In this document: one piece after another, positions 13,484 to 23,356 of the stretch
Position numbering within the stretch: position 1 is the stretch's first letter
Layout: each line of letters opens with the position of its first letter
Source of the DNA: Conidiobolus incongruus B7586
Lineage: Eukaryota > Entomophthoromycota > Entomophthoromycetes > Entomophthorales > Conidiobolaceae
NCBI GenBank assembly: GCA_000697335.1
Contig: JNEM01013773.1
Location: forward strand, 1 to 33,366
Direction: 5' to 3'
Length of the DNA: 33,366 nt
Translations under genes and position numbers: made by a program
Notes under the pieces: generated by a model
What the model saw: the letters and a program-made list of their open reading frames with translations, nothing else
What the model was told of the DNA's origin: nothing
Databases searched by the model: none

Positions 13484-13714
13484 TTACGTGAAACATGTGC
13501 CATGTATCAGAGTAAAAGTATTTGCGAATTGGCAGTTTGCACCAATTCTTCGTATCAAATATCCAATATTTATCTCCCTCTTCGGTTGACCTTCACTTGT
13601 ATTCAGATCCCAAATTGTAAACAATGCATCCACTTTAATTCTGTAAAATCTTGCATCAAAAAAGGAAATAAATTCCCTAAATTTCAAGTAATCAATTTGA
13701 TTCCATAGTACCAT
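13484..13714. other. GC-richer segment open on both strands upstream of CDC4
   Basis: Two antiparallel frames overlap almost completely: plus 13502-13708 (68 codons, ATG start, six Cys) and minus 13714-13484 (76 codons, ATG start, balanced composition with Trp, Arg and Asp). Base composition is nearer to that of the neighbouring coding sequence than to the spacer on its left. Neither translation matches a family I know. The plus frame could be an upstream ORF in a long CDC4 leader, the minus frame a small divergent gene, or both an exon relic. I cannot choose from sequence alone. Confidence 0.35.
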
Positions 13715-13883
13715 TCAGTTGAATTTACAATCTATTTAAATTCCCTACTTTTCCTCAATCTTCAACATTTTCTTTATCAAAATATCATTTTCTTCATTTC
13801 ATTAATTCTATTAATTTCATTCCCCATATTTCTCATTCATTCTTTTGAACTTTGTTTCCTTTTATCACTCACTTTTCTTTCAA
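13715..13883 (+). promoter_or_regulatory. Pyrimidine-rich promoter/5' leader of CDC4
   Basis: The top strand immediately before the CDC4 ATG is dominated by C and T, with repeated TTTC, TTCATT and CCC words and almost no G. CT-rich tracts just upstream of start codons are common in fungal genes and often mark core promoter and transcription start. The boundaries are approximate and no TATA or factor site is claimed. Confidence 0.45.
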
Positions 13884-16242
13884 ATGAGCAATCACTCTCT
13901 TACTAGAAATAATAGTGATTTAACTAATTCTCCAACCATTGCCAATTCTCAACATGACAAAGCTGTCACGATAAATCCTTCAACTTCCGAAGACAGTCTT
14001 AAACACACTACCAGCGAACTCTTGCTTAATATCTCTACCAAAGTAAATATTGAAGGCGTCCCACTAAATCACCTTCATACTTTACCCATTCCTACTCCCA
14101 GAAGACTTGAAAAAAATGAAGAGTATCCATTACTTGATCAACCAGTTCCTCAAAATCTTCAAAATTTTGTTGAAAATATCGAGGGACAAACTGTTGTCTT
14201 AAATAATACTTCATTCAAAGATGATTGTAATATTGGGGACAATTCACGCAAAAGATTAGCTTCGCTTTCTTTATTTACTAATGAAAATTCAGATACTCCG
14301 CTTGCTTCTAACCGTAAAAGAAGATTAGGTTCAAAATCCATAAACGACTCAGTGTCAGCTTCACCTACTCCTTCTGCCAATTCACCTTCTCACAATTATC
14401 CCGATGCAGTGCAACAAGCATTTCATTCGAATCCCGATGATTTCATTCTTCCTTCTCCTTCACTTTCTCCAAGTGCAGCTCACCAGGATATTCAACGCTT
14501 TGTTAGTCCTAACCCAAGACCCGACCTTCCAGAACTTGGCCAAATCCCAATTGGCACCAACCCTGCAGAACTTCCCCAATCTCTACTTAATATTCCAAAT
14601 CTAGTCTCCCAGTTTGACTCACTTCCCCGAGGACTAAGGACTTATTTACTATATCTTCTTTTACAACGTTCTGAAAGATATATACTTCAGTTTTTGACTT
14701 CTAACATGTATCCCGTTCTTAGAGTAGACCTATTATCTACTTTACCAATTGAAGTATCCCACAAAGTTCTATATTATCTCGATTCACGAAGTTTATTCCA
14801 AGTCGGTGCTGTTTGCAAACAATGGAGACGTTTAACTGATAATAATGATGATCTTTGGAATTACAGATTGACGGAAGATGATCTACAGCCCGCGCGAGTT
14901 CCCAAATTCACGCAGGATTTATTGGAACGGTTTAAATTAGCTAAACCCAGAACTCCAGAACCAAAAATCCCCACGAAGCAGGTGTATAGAAGACAAGTCA
15001 TTATGGAGAATAATTGGTGGAAAGGTATTGCCCACCAAACTTCCTTTCTTGCCCATGGTCGTAATGTTGTTACTTGTCTTCAATTTGATGACCAAAGAAT
15101 TGTTACTGGTTCTGACGATATGACGATGTGTGTTTTTGATACTAAATCAGGTGAATTGATTCATAATTTAACCGGACATGAAGGTGGTGTTTGGGCACTT
15201 CAATATGTTGGAAGCACCCTTGCATCCGGCTCAACAGATAGAACTTTGAGAATTTGGGACTTAGATACTGGAATTTGTAGACATGTGTTCCCTGGTCATA
15301 CAAGTACAGTTAGATGTTTACAAATATTAATGCCACAGCCAAGTAAAACGCAGTTCAATGAAGATGGTACTCCTAAACTAGAACCACCATATCCTCTTGT
15401 AGTTACAGGATCCAGAGATACACATCTAAGAGTTTGGAAGCTTCCCTCTCCATCTGAATCTGACCCATTTATTGGCAATGACGGTACTCATCCTTCAGAA
15501 CCTGAGCACAATCCATATCATTTAGCTTCTTTAAGGGGCCACACACAATCAGTTAGAGCGGTGGCTGGTCATGGTAATATTGTTGTTAGTGGAAGTTACG
15601 ATAATGATGTCAGAGTTTGGGATTTGACTGATTTTAGCTGTAAGCTAAATCTGGAAGGTCACAGTCAAAAGGTATATTGTGTAGCTTTAGATGTTGATCG
15701 TAACCGTTGTGCAAGTGGTAGTTTAGATGCCACAGTTAGAGTCTGGAATATGGATACTGGAGAATGTATTTGGACCCTTGAAGGTGAGACAATCTAAATT
15801 ATATCGCATTATTATAATGACTAATTATGATTATTATTTAGGTCATAGTCTTTTGATTGGTTTATTAGAAATATCACCCAAATATATAGTTTCTGCGGCC
15901 GCAGATTCATCTGTCAGAGTTTGGGATTCTGAAACTGGTGAATGTAAACGTGTTCTTTTGGCCAATGCTGGTGCAATAACATGCTTTCAACATGATCAAA
16001 AAAGAGTAGTTTCTGGATCTGAGGGCGGTATAAAACTTTGGGATATGAGGGGAGATAGTACCCAAGACCGAGAATTGGTCAATGGTCTTACTGGATGCTG
16101 GCAAACAAGGTTTAATCAACGTTATTGCATCACCGCAACTCAAAGAAATGAACAAACTTTAATAGAAATTTTTGACTTTGATGTAATTGACGAAGAGCCC
16201 CGAATCAGTAATTTAGATGCTGATCGCATCTTGGAAGATTAA
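13884..16242 (+). CDS. CDC4: Cdc4/Fbw7-type F-box WD40 protein, substrate receptor of an SCF ubiquitin ligase
   Basis: Two exons, 13884-15783 and 15842-16242, with a 58-nt intron (donor GTGAGA, CTAAT branch-like site, acceptor TTTAG) inside a WD repeat; splicing restores WTLEGHS. The product is 766 aa. The frame is open 13 codons further upstream, but only from a TTG, so I take the ATG in a pyrimidine-rich context. Residues 1-240 are Ser/Thr/Pro-rich with basic patches (RKRRLGSK) that could be nuclear localisation signals. A dimerisation-like D helix (about 244-282) precedes the F-box (about 283-330, LPIEVSHKVLYYLD...CKQWRRL), which would bind Skp1. From about 390 to the end, seven clear WD repeats and a diverged eighth blade form the propeller. 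Arg453 (STDRT), Arg477 (STVRC) and Arg516 (LRVWK) match the phosphodegron-binding arginines of human FBW7 (465/479/505). Expected role: recruiting phosphorylated regulators, such as CDK inhibitors, for degradation. Confidence 0.93.
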
Positions 16243-16648
16243 TTATCTCAACCATAATTTACTCTAGTATTCATTTCATTGTATTTATATCTATTTTCCT
16301 TTCTAATCATGGTCATCATTTTTATTTCGCCCAGGATCACACTGATCTACTCCTTCTTTATACCAATAAAATTTTCAAAATATCAATATCAACTTGAGTA
16401 TTGGTTAATATTAATATAAAAATTATTTAATAATAATTTAGTAATTTCTAATCTAGGAAAACAAATGAGCAAATCTGGTATTTTACTGTCCTTGTAGTAA
16501 ACTTGAAATTTAAAAATATTTTATATAACCAAATACTTGAGTAAATATAAATTTTAAACACATTTAAATATAATAAATATTTCACATTTAAAACTTGGTA
16601 TCATGTATCATCATTGTTTATAGTTAAACTTGTCTGAAGTTAAAATTG
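16243..16648. other. CDC4 3' flank
   Basis: About 400 bp. The first roughly 120 bp are T/C-rich and probably hold the 3' UTR and polyadenylation signals (an AATAAA-like ccaataaaat lies near 16363). The rest is AT-rich with no open frame or repeat that I can support. Confidence 0.4.
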
Positions 16649-16757
16649 ATTACCCTTGCCCGTACTATGTTTTCTGAGATCCCAAGGGAGTAAGCACTAA
16701 CACCAAACCTGGAAGCCTGGCTTGATTGACTGTTAAATAGTGAAAGAGTATGTTTTT
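16649..16757 (+). ncRNA. Possible decayed 5S rRNA-like transcription unit
   Basis: A GC-richer island of about 105 bp in AT-rich spacer has landmarks in the order seen in fungal 5S rRNA. They are TGCCCGTAC near the 5' end (compare GGCCATAC), GATCCC, AGTAAGC (compare the internal control element AGTTAAGC), then CCTGG 12 nt later (10 nt in typical 5S), then CTTG after 8 more. A T5 run at 16753-16757 would serve as a Pol III terminator. About 12 nt appear to be missing between GATCCC and AAGC, and the 5' and 3' ends pair poorly. This suggests a pseudogene or a 5S-derived element rather than a working gene. The alignment was made by eye and chance is not excluded. An alternative is an unrelated small RNA: CCCTTG and CAAGGG within the island can pair. 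Confidence 0.33.
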
Positions 16758-17040
16758 AATAATATTATGCCTCAATCCAACTCTATACAATGTTGCGAAT
16801 ATTTGAAAGTTTTGCTTAATCTATGTTATATATACAGATATCCATAATTACTATATGATTTACTTGATTAATGCTTGTCATAAATGATTATCTTATACCG
16901 ATGATATTCTTTTATTTTGTTGAGTACGCTTTGTTTAAATGTATAATGAGAACATATAACATTCAATTGTTTTTACTCTTAATATATTTGTTAACTTTTC
17001 TTATTATCTATTAAGATCAAAATTCATAAAACAAAATAAA
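16758..17040. other. AT-rich spacer
   Basis: No frame, repeat or RNA signal seen. GC content is intermediate between the 5S-like island and the extreme AT tract that follows. Confidence 0.4.
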
Positions 17041-17940
17041 ATAATTTTGTTCAATAATTAATTTAATGATTTTTTTATATAAACTAAATTTGTAAAAGTT
17101 TTTATTTTATTTAATTCATTGAATTATTTTATATAATAATTTTAATTATAAATATTTTTCTAAAATTATTTATTTTATAACTTTTTTTTTAAATATTTGT
17201 ATTATTAATTAATAATAAAAATAAAACAAATAACTTAAGTTTTAATATATATATTTATATATCTTATTTTAATTATAATCTATTTATTTATAATTTTCCT
17301 TTGTTTTGTATTATATATTTAAAATATATTTTTTTTATAATAAAAAATTTATTAAATTTAATTTTTTTCTTTAATTAATAATTATAAGTTATGAATAAAT
17401 TTAATAAATATATAATTAAATTAACAATTATTGTATTTAATAATATCAGGTATAAGGACAAATATTAAGTGATATGAATAATAATATAATATTCATTTTA
17501 ATAAACTTAAATATTAAAAAGTTATAATAATTAATAAAAAATATAAAACAAAAATAAAATCCCGAAAGATAAAAAATAATATATATTAATTTAATAAAGG
17601 TTGTATGTTTTATTAAGTCATATATAAATTTGATCTTTATATATATTAGGATATAAAAACTTATAATAAATTATTATTAAAAAAATCTAATTATATTAAA
17701 AATTAAAACATCAATTTATTGACAATAAACCTTTTTTATATTTAAAAAAATTTTTATAATATCATAATTATTAAAAAATTTTGAATAATATATTATTTCA
17801 AGTTATATTATTTTTAATTAAAATTTTATTTATAATAAAATTAAATAAAACTTAAATATACTTGGAGTTTTTATAATTTTGGTTTTTCTAATTTTATCTT
17901 TTATAAAATATTTAATAAGATATTAACTTAATCTTATATT
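17041..17940. other. Extreme AT tract
   Basis: Hand counts of successive 60-base rows give only about 2-8 G or C per row, roughly 7-8% GC over about 840 bp, far below the spacer on either side. It is made of A-runs, T-runs and TAAT/ATTA words rather than a simple microsatellite. Only one CpG is present (cccgaaag near 17561). Candidates are a decayed repeat, a replication-origin-like or matrix-attachment-like DNA-unwinding region, or ordinary mutational drift. Confidence 0.5.
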
Positions 17941-20182
17941 TTGAAAGCAATTATATGATTGGGATTGTTTATATTTAATTAATAATCTAATAATATATTA
18001 AATAAGAAAATATTTCAAAATTCATAATATAACAATAATATCCAAATATTTGCACTATAAGTAATAGTTTCTTTAAGCCTTGATCAAATATTGATAAATA
18101 TCCTTAAAGCAAATAGGAACTTAAAAAGGTTTAACATTATATATATATATATATATAACTTATTTTGATATTTCAATTACAAAATCAGATTATTAGTGCA
18201 TATGAGTTTGTAATTAATTCAAATAGTTGTTTGATTAAGCAAAGTAATTATCAGCATAATTAGTTGTTAATTAGGTTGCTAATTTAATATAGTATTACAA
18301 AGCACATATATCAACTAGATATATATTGATTACTTTTTATACCAATAAACAAGGCCTAGCCTATTAAAAAACCTTAATTTATTATTATAAGTAATAAATT
18401 TAGCTTTTTCTGTGCCCATAAAGAAGAAGAGTCAAACATCTAGAGAAAGAACTCAGAATATAATATTAATAGATAAAATAATCAATAAACACAGCATAAC
18501 CATTATTTTAAATTTAATCTATTTATTTCAGTTATAGTTGTAATCTTAAATATATTCTGTTATAATTGAAAATATATTCATTATTTTATCCTGGATCCTA
18601 TTAACCATATGATGAATTGAAGATTATCCATAAAATAAAACGGAATTTTATTAGCTGTGAAAGTAAGTCATTAACAAAACAATGATGAGAAGTCACTAAT
18701 AAAATATACATGGATGTTAACCTAAAAAACAAAGTGTTTATTACATAGTACATTTATTTCTTGACTCCTATATAAGCATAACTTATTGAATCGGTTCCTC
18801 CTTTACATTCAATCAGTTATATAATATATATTAATATTAGTATATGAGTGTACAAGATATACTTTAGTATTTCAATAGCTATTTTGCAAAATATCAAGTT
18901 TTATAATTTTTATTGAATAGTAGTAGTTAAACTTCAGTACATTTACCAACCTAATATATATATATATATTTTGAAGTCACTAAATTACTAAATTTCACAA
19001 TTATTGGATTAAAATTTGGTATCAAAATTACAGAGGACTGTATATAAACTTTCATAAAACAAAGAGTATGTTTATTTTTTAATGACATTATTGGTATTCT
19101 AATATATATATATTGTTTATATTTGATAAATTAAATGTAATACATTTATAATAATATTATTGAAGATTGTCAACATAATATATTTCCATATTTAATATAA
19201 AATTATTTTAAAAATTGGTTAAATGGCTATTTAATAATTTATGATATTAAGAGTTGTTAAATATTTAATACCCATGCTGTCACCAAACAAGTATTGTATT
19301 AAAATAGTATTTTTTGGATAGTTTGAATGAGAATTATATGATATTTTTGTAATTGATTTTTGACAATATATTATAAGTTTGATCTAACCAAATACGCATT
19401 GTTCAAATTATTATTAATTATTTAATAGTTGACTCATAAAAAATTAAAACGTATAAGATTTAATTATTTCTCCAATATCTGAATAAGATCTTAATTTTTG
19501 GTAACTTATACTTTTTTCCTTCTATTTAAACACTTTAATTCAAATCATTAATTTGATTGAGGTTATTTCTCTTCAAATTATTATTTATGGAAAAATATGA
19601 TGTGATCAAAAGGAGATTAATTAATATCTTATCAATCAATATTTTATATTGGGTTTAATTATATTAATCTTATTAATTGATTTATTATTTATTCAAGACT
19701 GTAAGTAATATAGTTAAAATTTTTTTCAATTCAATCATTCTATCATAATAATAAATAATTAAAACATAATAGCATACTAGTTATGTAATTGATTCAATAG
19801 AAATTAGTCAAAGAAATTAATTTTTAATTTTATTAAATTTTACTTCAGAATCTCCTAATTTTATCAGTTTAAATATTTGTTAAACAAAATTCAAATAAAA
19901 TTTAATTTTAAACAAAGTAACCTCTTCGAATATATATCAATTTTAATCTTTATTAAGAAAATTGAAAAATATAATAAAATTATGATTAAAAAAATAAGTT
20001 TTGATATTATAAATTTTAATAATAAAGATTTGAGTGGTAATATTTTTTAGAGTAAATTTTTGATATAATTTAAATTTTGACATTAGTATATAACAATTAT
20101 TATTAAACAATATGTCTGAAATTAATCAAGTTAAAACAATTGACTCCGTAAGAAAAAATAATCACTCATTTATTATATAAGA
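17941..20182. other. Gene-poor spacer between CDC4 and the GH5 gene
   Basis: About 2.2 kb without a supportable gene. It contains a 20-nt TA dinucleotide run at 18138-18157 and a shorter one near 18955-18969. The last 100 bp before 20183 should contain the 3' end of the minus-strand GH5-like gene. Confidence 0.55.
18138..18157. repeat. (TA)10 microsatellite
   Basis: An uninterrupted 20-nt TA dinucleotide run. No function implied. Confidence 0.9.
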
Positions 20183-23100
20183 TTAATAATAACCCTCCTG
20201 CTCATCGGTATATTCTTTAATCATCACCCTTAAAGAGTGGACTAATACGTCTGGATTTTGGGGATCGTGAATTAATTCAAAGGGGTCTGGGTCGGGGACA
20301 GTTGATGAATGGAAGTTGTCTTCATGCTCGTCCAATCCTTCCATGTCTTCGGGAGCATCTCCTTCATCTTCAATCTTGGGAATTGGCTTGGGGGCTGGAC
20401 GATCTTCATTGTAAGGTGCTTCGGTTTGGTGCCAATAGAATAGCGTTTGAATTTCTGGTTCGTATCTCCACAAGCCGTCAGAAATATGGACGATTAGAGT
20501 CTTGTGGCGATAATGGTAAGTTGGGATGTATATCTCGGTTTGGCGTATGAATTGTGAGTAAGTCTGATCATCGGGTCTAGGATTGGGTCGGATTTGGGTA
20601 GTGAATTCCAGGTGGAATTCGCCAGATTCTGGATAATATTCAAAGAATTTGATTTGACCAGCTATTTTGGTTGGATATGGACGGATAAGAGAGTCCAAGC
20701 ATCTGCCACCTACAAATAATGGGTTGTACGCTTTATCCTGTCGAATGGGAGGTGGATTCATTTTAGATATAATTGAGAAGTCCTGATGATTATAGTGATC
20801 TCCTCTTTCATTATCATTGTTGGGTTGATAATGCCAAAATAGCACACCCTTGTGGCTTTCTTCAACTGCTGATATTAAGCAATCTAATAAAGAACTCTGC
20901 AATGTGAAATCTCCAGTTTGATACGCTTTGGATTGATTCATATTGAAAGGAATTCCTAATTCACCAATGATCATGGGAATTGACTGGCCAAAATTAGTTT
21001 GGCCCCATTCGTGAAGCATGCTAAGTTGTTTTTGATAACACTTCTTAGCCCCGGCAAGTCCAAGATACGTGTTAGACATTAATCCCTTTTGTCCCGTTGC
21101 AAGCTGAGAAAGCCGATCTTGGGTGACCATTCCATCGAATTTCTTTTCGGAATTCACATTCAAATCATAGAAATTAGGGCAGTAGACTACATTCTCAACT
21201 TGCGGATAAACTTGCAATTGAAGATTGGGAATTGGAGAAATAAATATTGTCAAATCTGGAGCAACATTGCGAATAGATTGAATGAATCGATTAACAAAAG
21301 GTAAAACAAATTGATGAGGAAAGTTCACGGATGACCCGTTTAAGTATTTACAAAAGTATGTGTCATCGATAGCTCTTGGGCATCTTTCAATGGGATCCAT
21401 ATCCCAAGCTCCAGCCTCTTTCCATGGGCAGCCGAAACCTGGCAACCAAGCTCTGATTTCTTCCTTATTTACTTCTTGGTTAGCTACTACTTTCACTGAA
21501 CCAGTCCATGAAAGGCCAAGAACAGGTACATTCTGTGTTACACCTTCAGCTAGTGCCATTCCCTGAAGAGGTGATGGAGCCAAGCCATATTGAGGAATAG
21601 TTGGATCCGTTTCATATTTTGAAAGAGAAGTTAAACCAATAAAACCTGGATGTATGTTGGGCATTGTAAAGAATCCAATAACACTCTTACACTGACTCAA
21701 TTTTTGAGCCAAATATTCATAACAGTTACAGTAATGCTTTTGTAGAAATTCTTGAACAAATTGATTTTTATATAATCTACAGGGTGCAAAGGTGCTACCA
21801 GCAAAGAAAAGGGTATACATTGTACAACAGGCTAATCGGTTATGGTTCGTCATCCACATTTGATCTACGTGTTTTTTCCATAAATCATCCTTAGGTTGAG
21901 CTAAAGGCTCAATCGTCGAAGCAACAGGACCATGAATAGGATCAATATAGGCAGCAGCTGTCACTTCTAAAGCACTGGTATCTAAACCAGCAACTTCAAG
22001 TGTCCACGCAGGTGCGCCAGATCCACCACAATGACGACTCCAAGCTTCTTGCCTTGGATCGATAATCACTTTGAATCCCATGTTATCAGCCATATCACAT
22101 AATTTAATCAGATAATCAATGTATTTCTCATCGTAAATACCAGGTCCATCATGTTCAAGTGCTTCCCAAGGTACAACCAATCTGACAATCGTCATTCCCC
22201 ATAATTTCAAACGTTCAAAATGCTCTTCTGCTTCGTGTAAGGGAAATGGAAGGTTTTCAAAAGTGATTGGAGTAGCATCGGAACTATTATCAATCTTATT
22301 AGGAGTTGGTGGATGAGTCAATGGAGGATTGGGATTGGGCAAACGACTATTTCCAGATAAACCAACTCCTCTTACAATAAGTTGACGACCAAATTGATCT
22401 GTAATAAAGTGCTTATTAGCACGGAAGTTGATATTGGTCCAATTGGTTGCACCGGGACTAGGTAATGGTAAAGGAGGCTCTTCTTCAGGTTCTGGAAGTT
22501 GAGGAATGTCCGTGGATAAGGCGGAAAGCATAATGTCATCAACTAAATTGGGATCATATCCTAAATCCTGGGCGAGTTTCAATGCTGTCATTTCGGGTGT
22601 TTCATTAATTTGAATATCTTGCTCTTCTCCTCCATCATCTGAAGTCAATCTGATTGCTGGGAGGGGCTCAATTTTATCTTCTTTAGATGGTTCAGGTGAC
22701 AGCTTTTCAACTTGATCATTTGGGTTAACAGATTGACTAGGAGAGGGTTGAGAATATATCTCAATATCTTCAGAAATGTCACGAACGTGTTTGGATGTTT
22801 GCACTTTCAATGAGGAAGATTCTTGCCCTTGCTCTTGCTCTTGTTCTTTAATATCTAAAGTGTCAGATTTTTCTGGTTGAATATTAAGAGGAACCTGTGA
22901 TTCTGTCTCTTCATCTTTCGAAGGTTCAATATCTTTTGAATCAGCATTGGATTCTTGATTATTTGTTTCTAATGTCAATTCTTCCAAAGAAGCAGAAACT
23001 CTTGATTCAATATCAGATTTCACAGGGTGATCTGAAATGATTTCATTGGCTGCATCATTCAATGCAGATGATGAATGAACTTCATTTTGAACCTCAGAGT

Positions 23101-23356
23101 AATTATTTTGATCTATTGTAGCATTAACAATTCCTTCATTTTGATTATGTGCTGAATTCAAATTGAATTGCTCCACCACTTTGGTATTATTGTCAATTTC
23201 ATCGGTTTCAAGTTCATTGGCATTGCTTTCTTTGATTTGTTCCTCCTCGACTTGTTCAACTTTATTATTATCTTTTTTCAGATTTCTCTTAGCAGATTTT
23301 GGAGGAATATTCGTATTTGTGCTATTATTCTTTTTCGATTTGGACTTTTGTGCCAT
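20183..23356 (-). CDS. GH5_12-like protein (steryl/ceramide beta-glucosidase family), probably catalytically impaired
   Basis: A single uninterrupted 1057-codon frame starting at ATG (MAQKSKSKK). There is no signal peptide, so it is probably cytosolic or nuclear. Residues 1-300 are acidic, low complexity and Glu/Gln/Ser/Asn-rich with a basic start; residues about 305-1000 match the fungal Egh1/EGCrP-type GH5_12 fold: LIVRGVGLSGNSRLP, IVRLVVPWEALEH, SGAPAWTLE, TMYTLFFAG, IIGELGIPF, FWHYQPNNDNERGD. A C-terminal beta-domain (RPYPTKIAGQIKFFEY...) and an acidic tail follow. Known of the family: cytosolic hydrolysis of ergosteryl glucoside or glucosylceramide. Of the eight residues usually invariant in GH5, Arg392, Tyr730, nucleophile Glu799 and Trp841 are kept. 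The His of the DPHQD motif is Arg435, the NEP motif reads Pro566-Asn567-Ile568 (so Asn and the acid/base Glu are both lost), and the His of PHxYD is Asn728. With an intact long frame this points to a conserved non-enzymatic or altered role rather than simple decay. Confidence 0.88.
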   Translation of the reverse strand: MAQKSKSKKNNSTNTNIPPKSAKRNLKKDNNKVEQVEEEQIKESNANELETDEIDNNTKVVEQFNLNSAHNQNEGIVNATIDQNNYSEVQNEVHSSSALNDAANEIISDHPVKSDIESRVSASLEELTLETNNQESNADSKDIEPSKDEETESQVPLNIQPEKSDTLDIKEQEQEQGQESSSLKVQTSKHVRDISEDIEIYSQPSPSQSVNPNDQVEKLSPEPSKEDKIEPLPAIRLTSDDGGEEQDIQINETPEMTALKLAQDLGYDPNLVDDIMLSALSTDIPQLPEPEEEPPLPLPSPGATNWTNINFRANKHFITDQFGRQLIVRGVGLSGNSRLPNPNPPLTHPPTPNKIDNSSDATPITFENLPFPLHEAEEHFERLKLWGMTIVRLVVPWEALEHDGPGIYDEKYIDYLIKLCDMADNMGFKVIIDPRQEAWSRHCGGSGAPAWTLEVAGLDTSALEVTAAAYIDPIHGPVASTIEPLAQPKDDLWKKHVDQMWMTNHNRLACCTMYTLFFAGSTFAPCRLYKNQFVQEFLQKHYCNCYEYLAQKLSQCKSVIGFFTMPNIHPGFIGLTSLSKYETDPTIPQYGLAPSPLQGMALAEGVTQNVPVLGLSWTGSVKVVANQEVNKEEIRAWLPGFGCPWKEAGAWDMDPIERCPRAIDDTYFCKYLNGSSVNFPHQFVLPFVNRFIQSIRNVAPDLTIFISPIPNLQLQVYPQVENVVYCPNFYDLNVNSEKKFDGMVTQDRLSQLATGQKGLMSNTYLGLAGAKKCYQKQLSMLHEWGQTNFGQSIPMIIGELGIPFNMNQSKAYQTGDFTLQSSLLDCLISAVEESHKGVLFWHYQPNNDNERGDHYNHQDFSIISKMNPPPIRQDKAYNPLFVGGRCLDSLIRPYPTKIAGQIKFFEYYPESGEFHLEFTTQIRPNPRPDDQTYSQFIRQTEIYIPTYHYRHKTLIVHISDGLWRYEPEIQTLFYWHQTEAPYNEDRPAPKPIPKIEDEGDAPEDMEGLDEHEDNFHSSTVPDPDPFELIHDPQNPDVLVHSLRVMIKEYTDEQEGYY

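Noticed and set aside
15727-16242. The 3' part of the WD40 gene as a separate small gene.
   Set aside because: It continues the propeller of the upstream exon in phase after removal of a 58-nt GT-AG intron.
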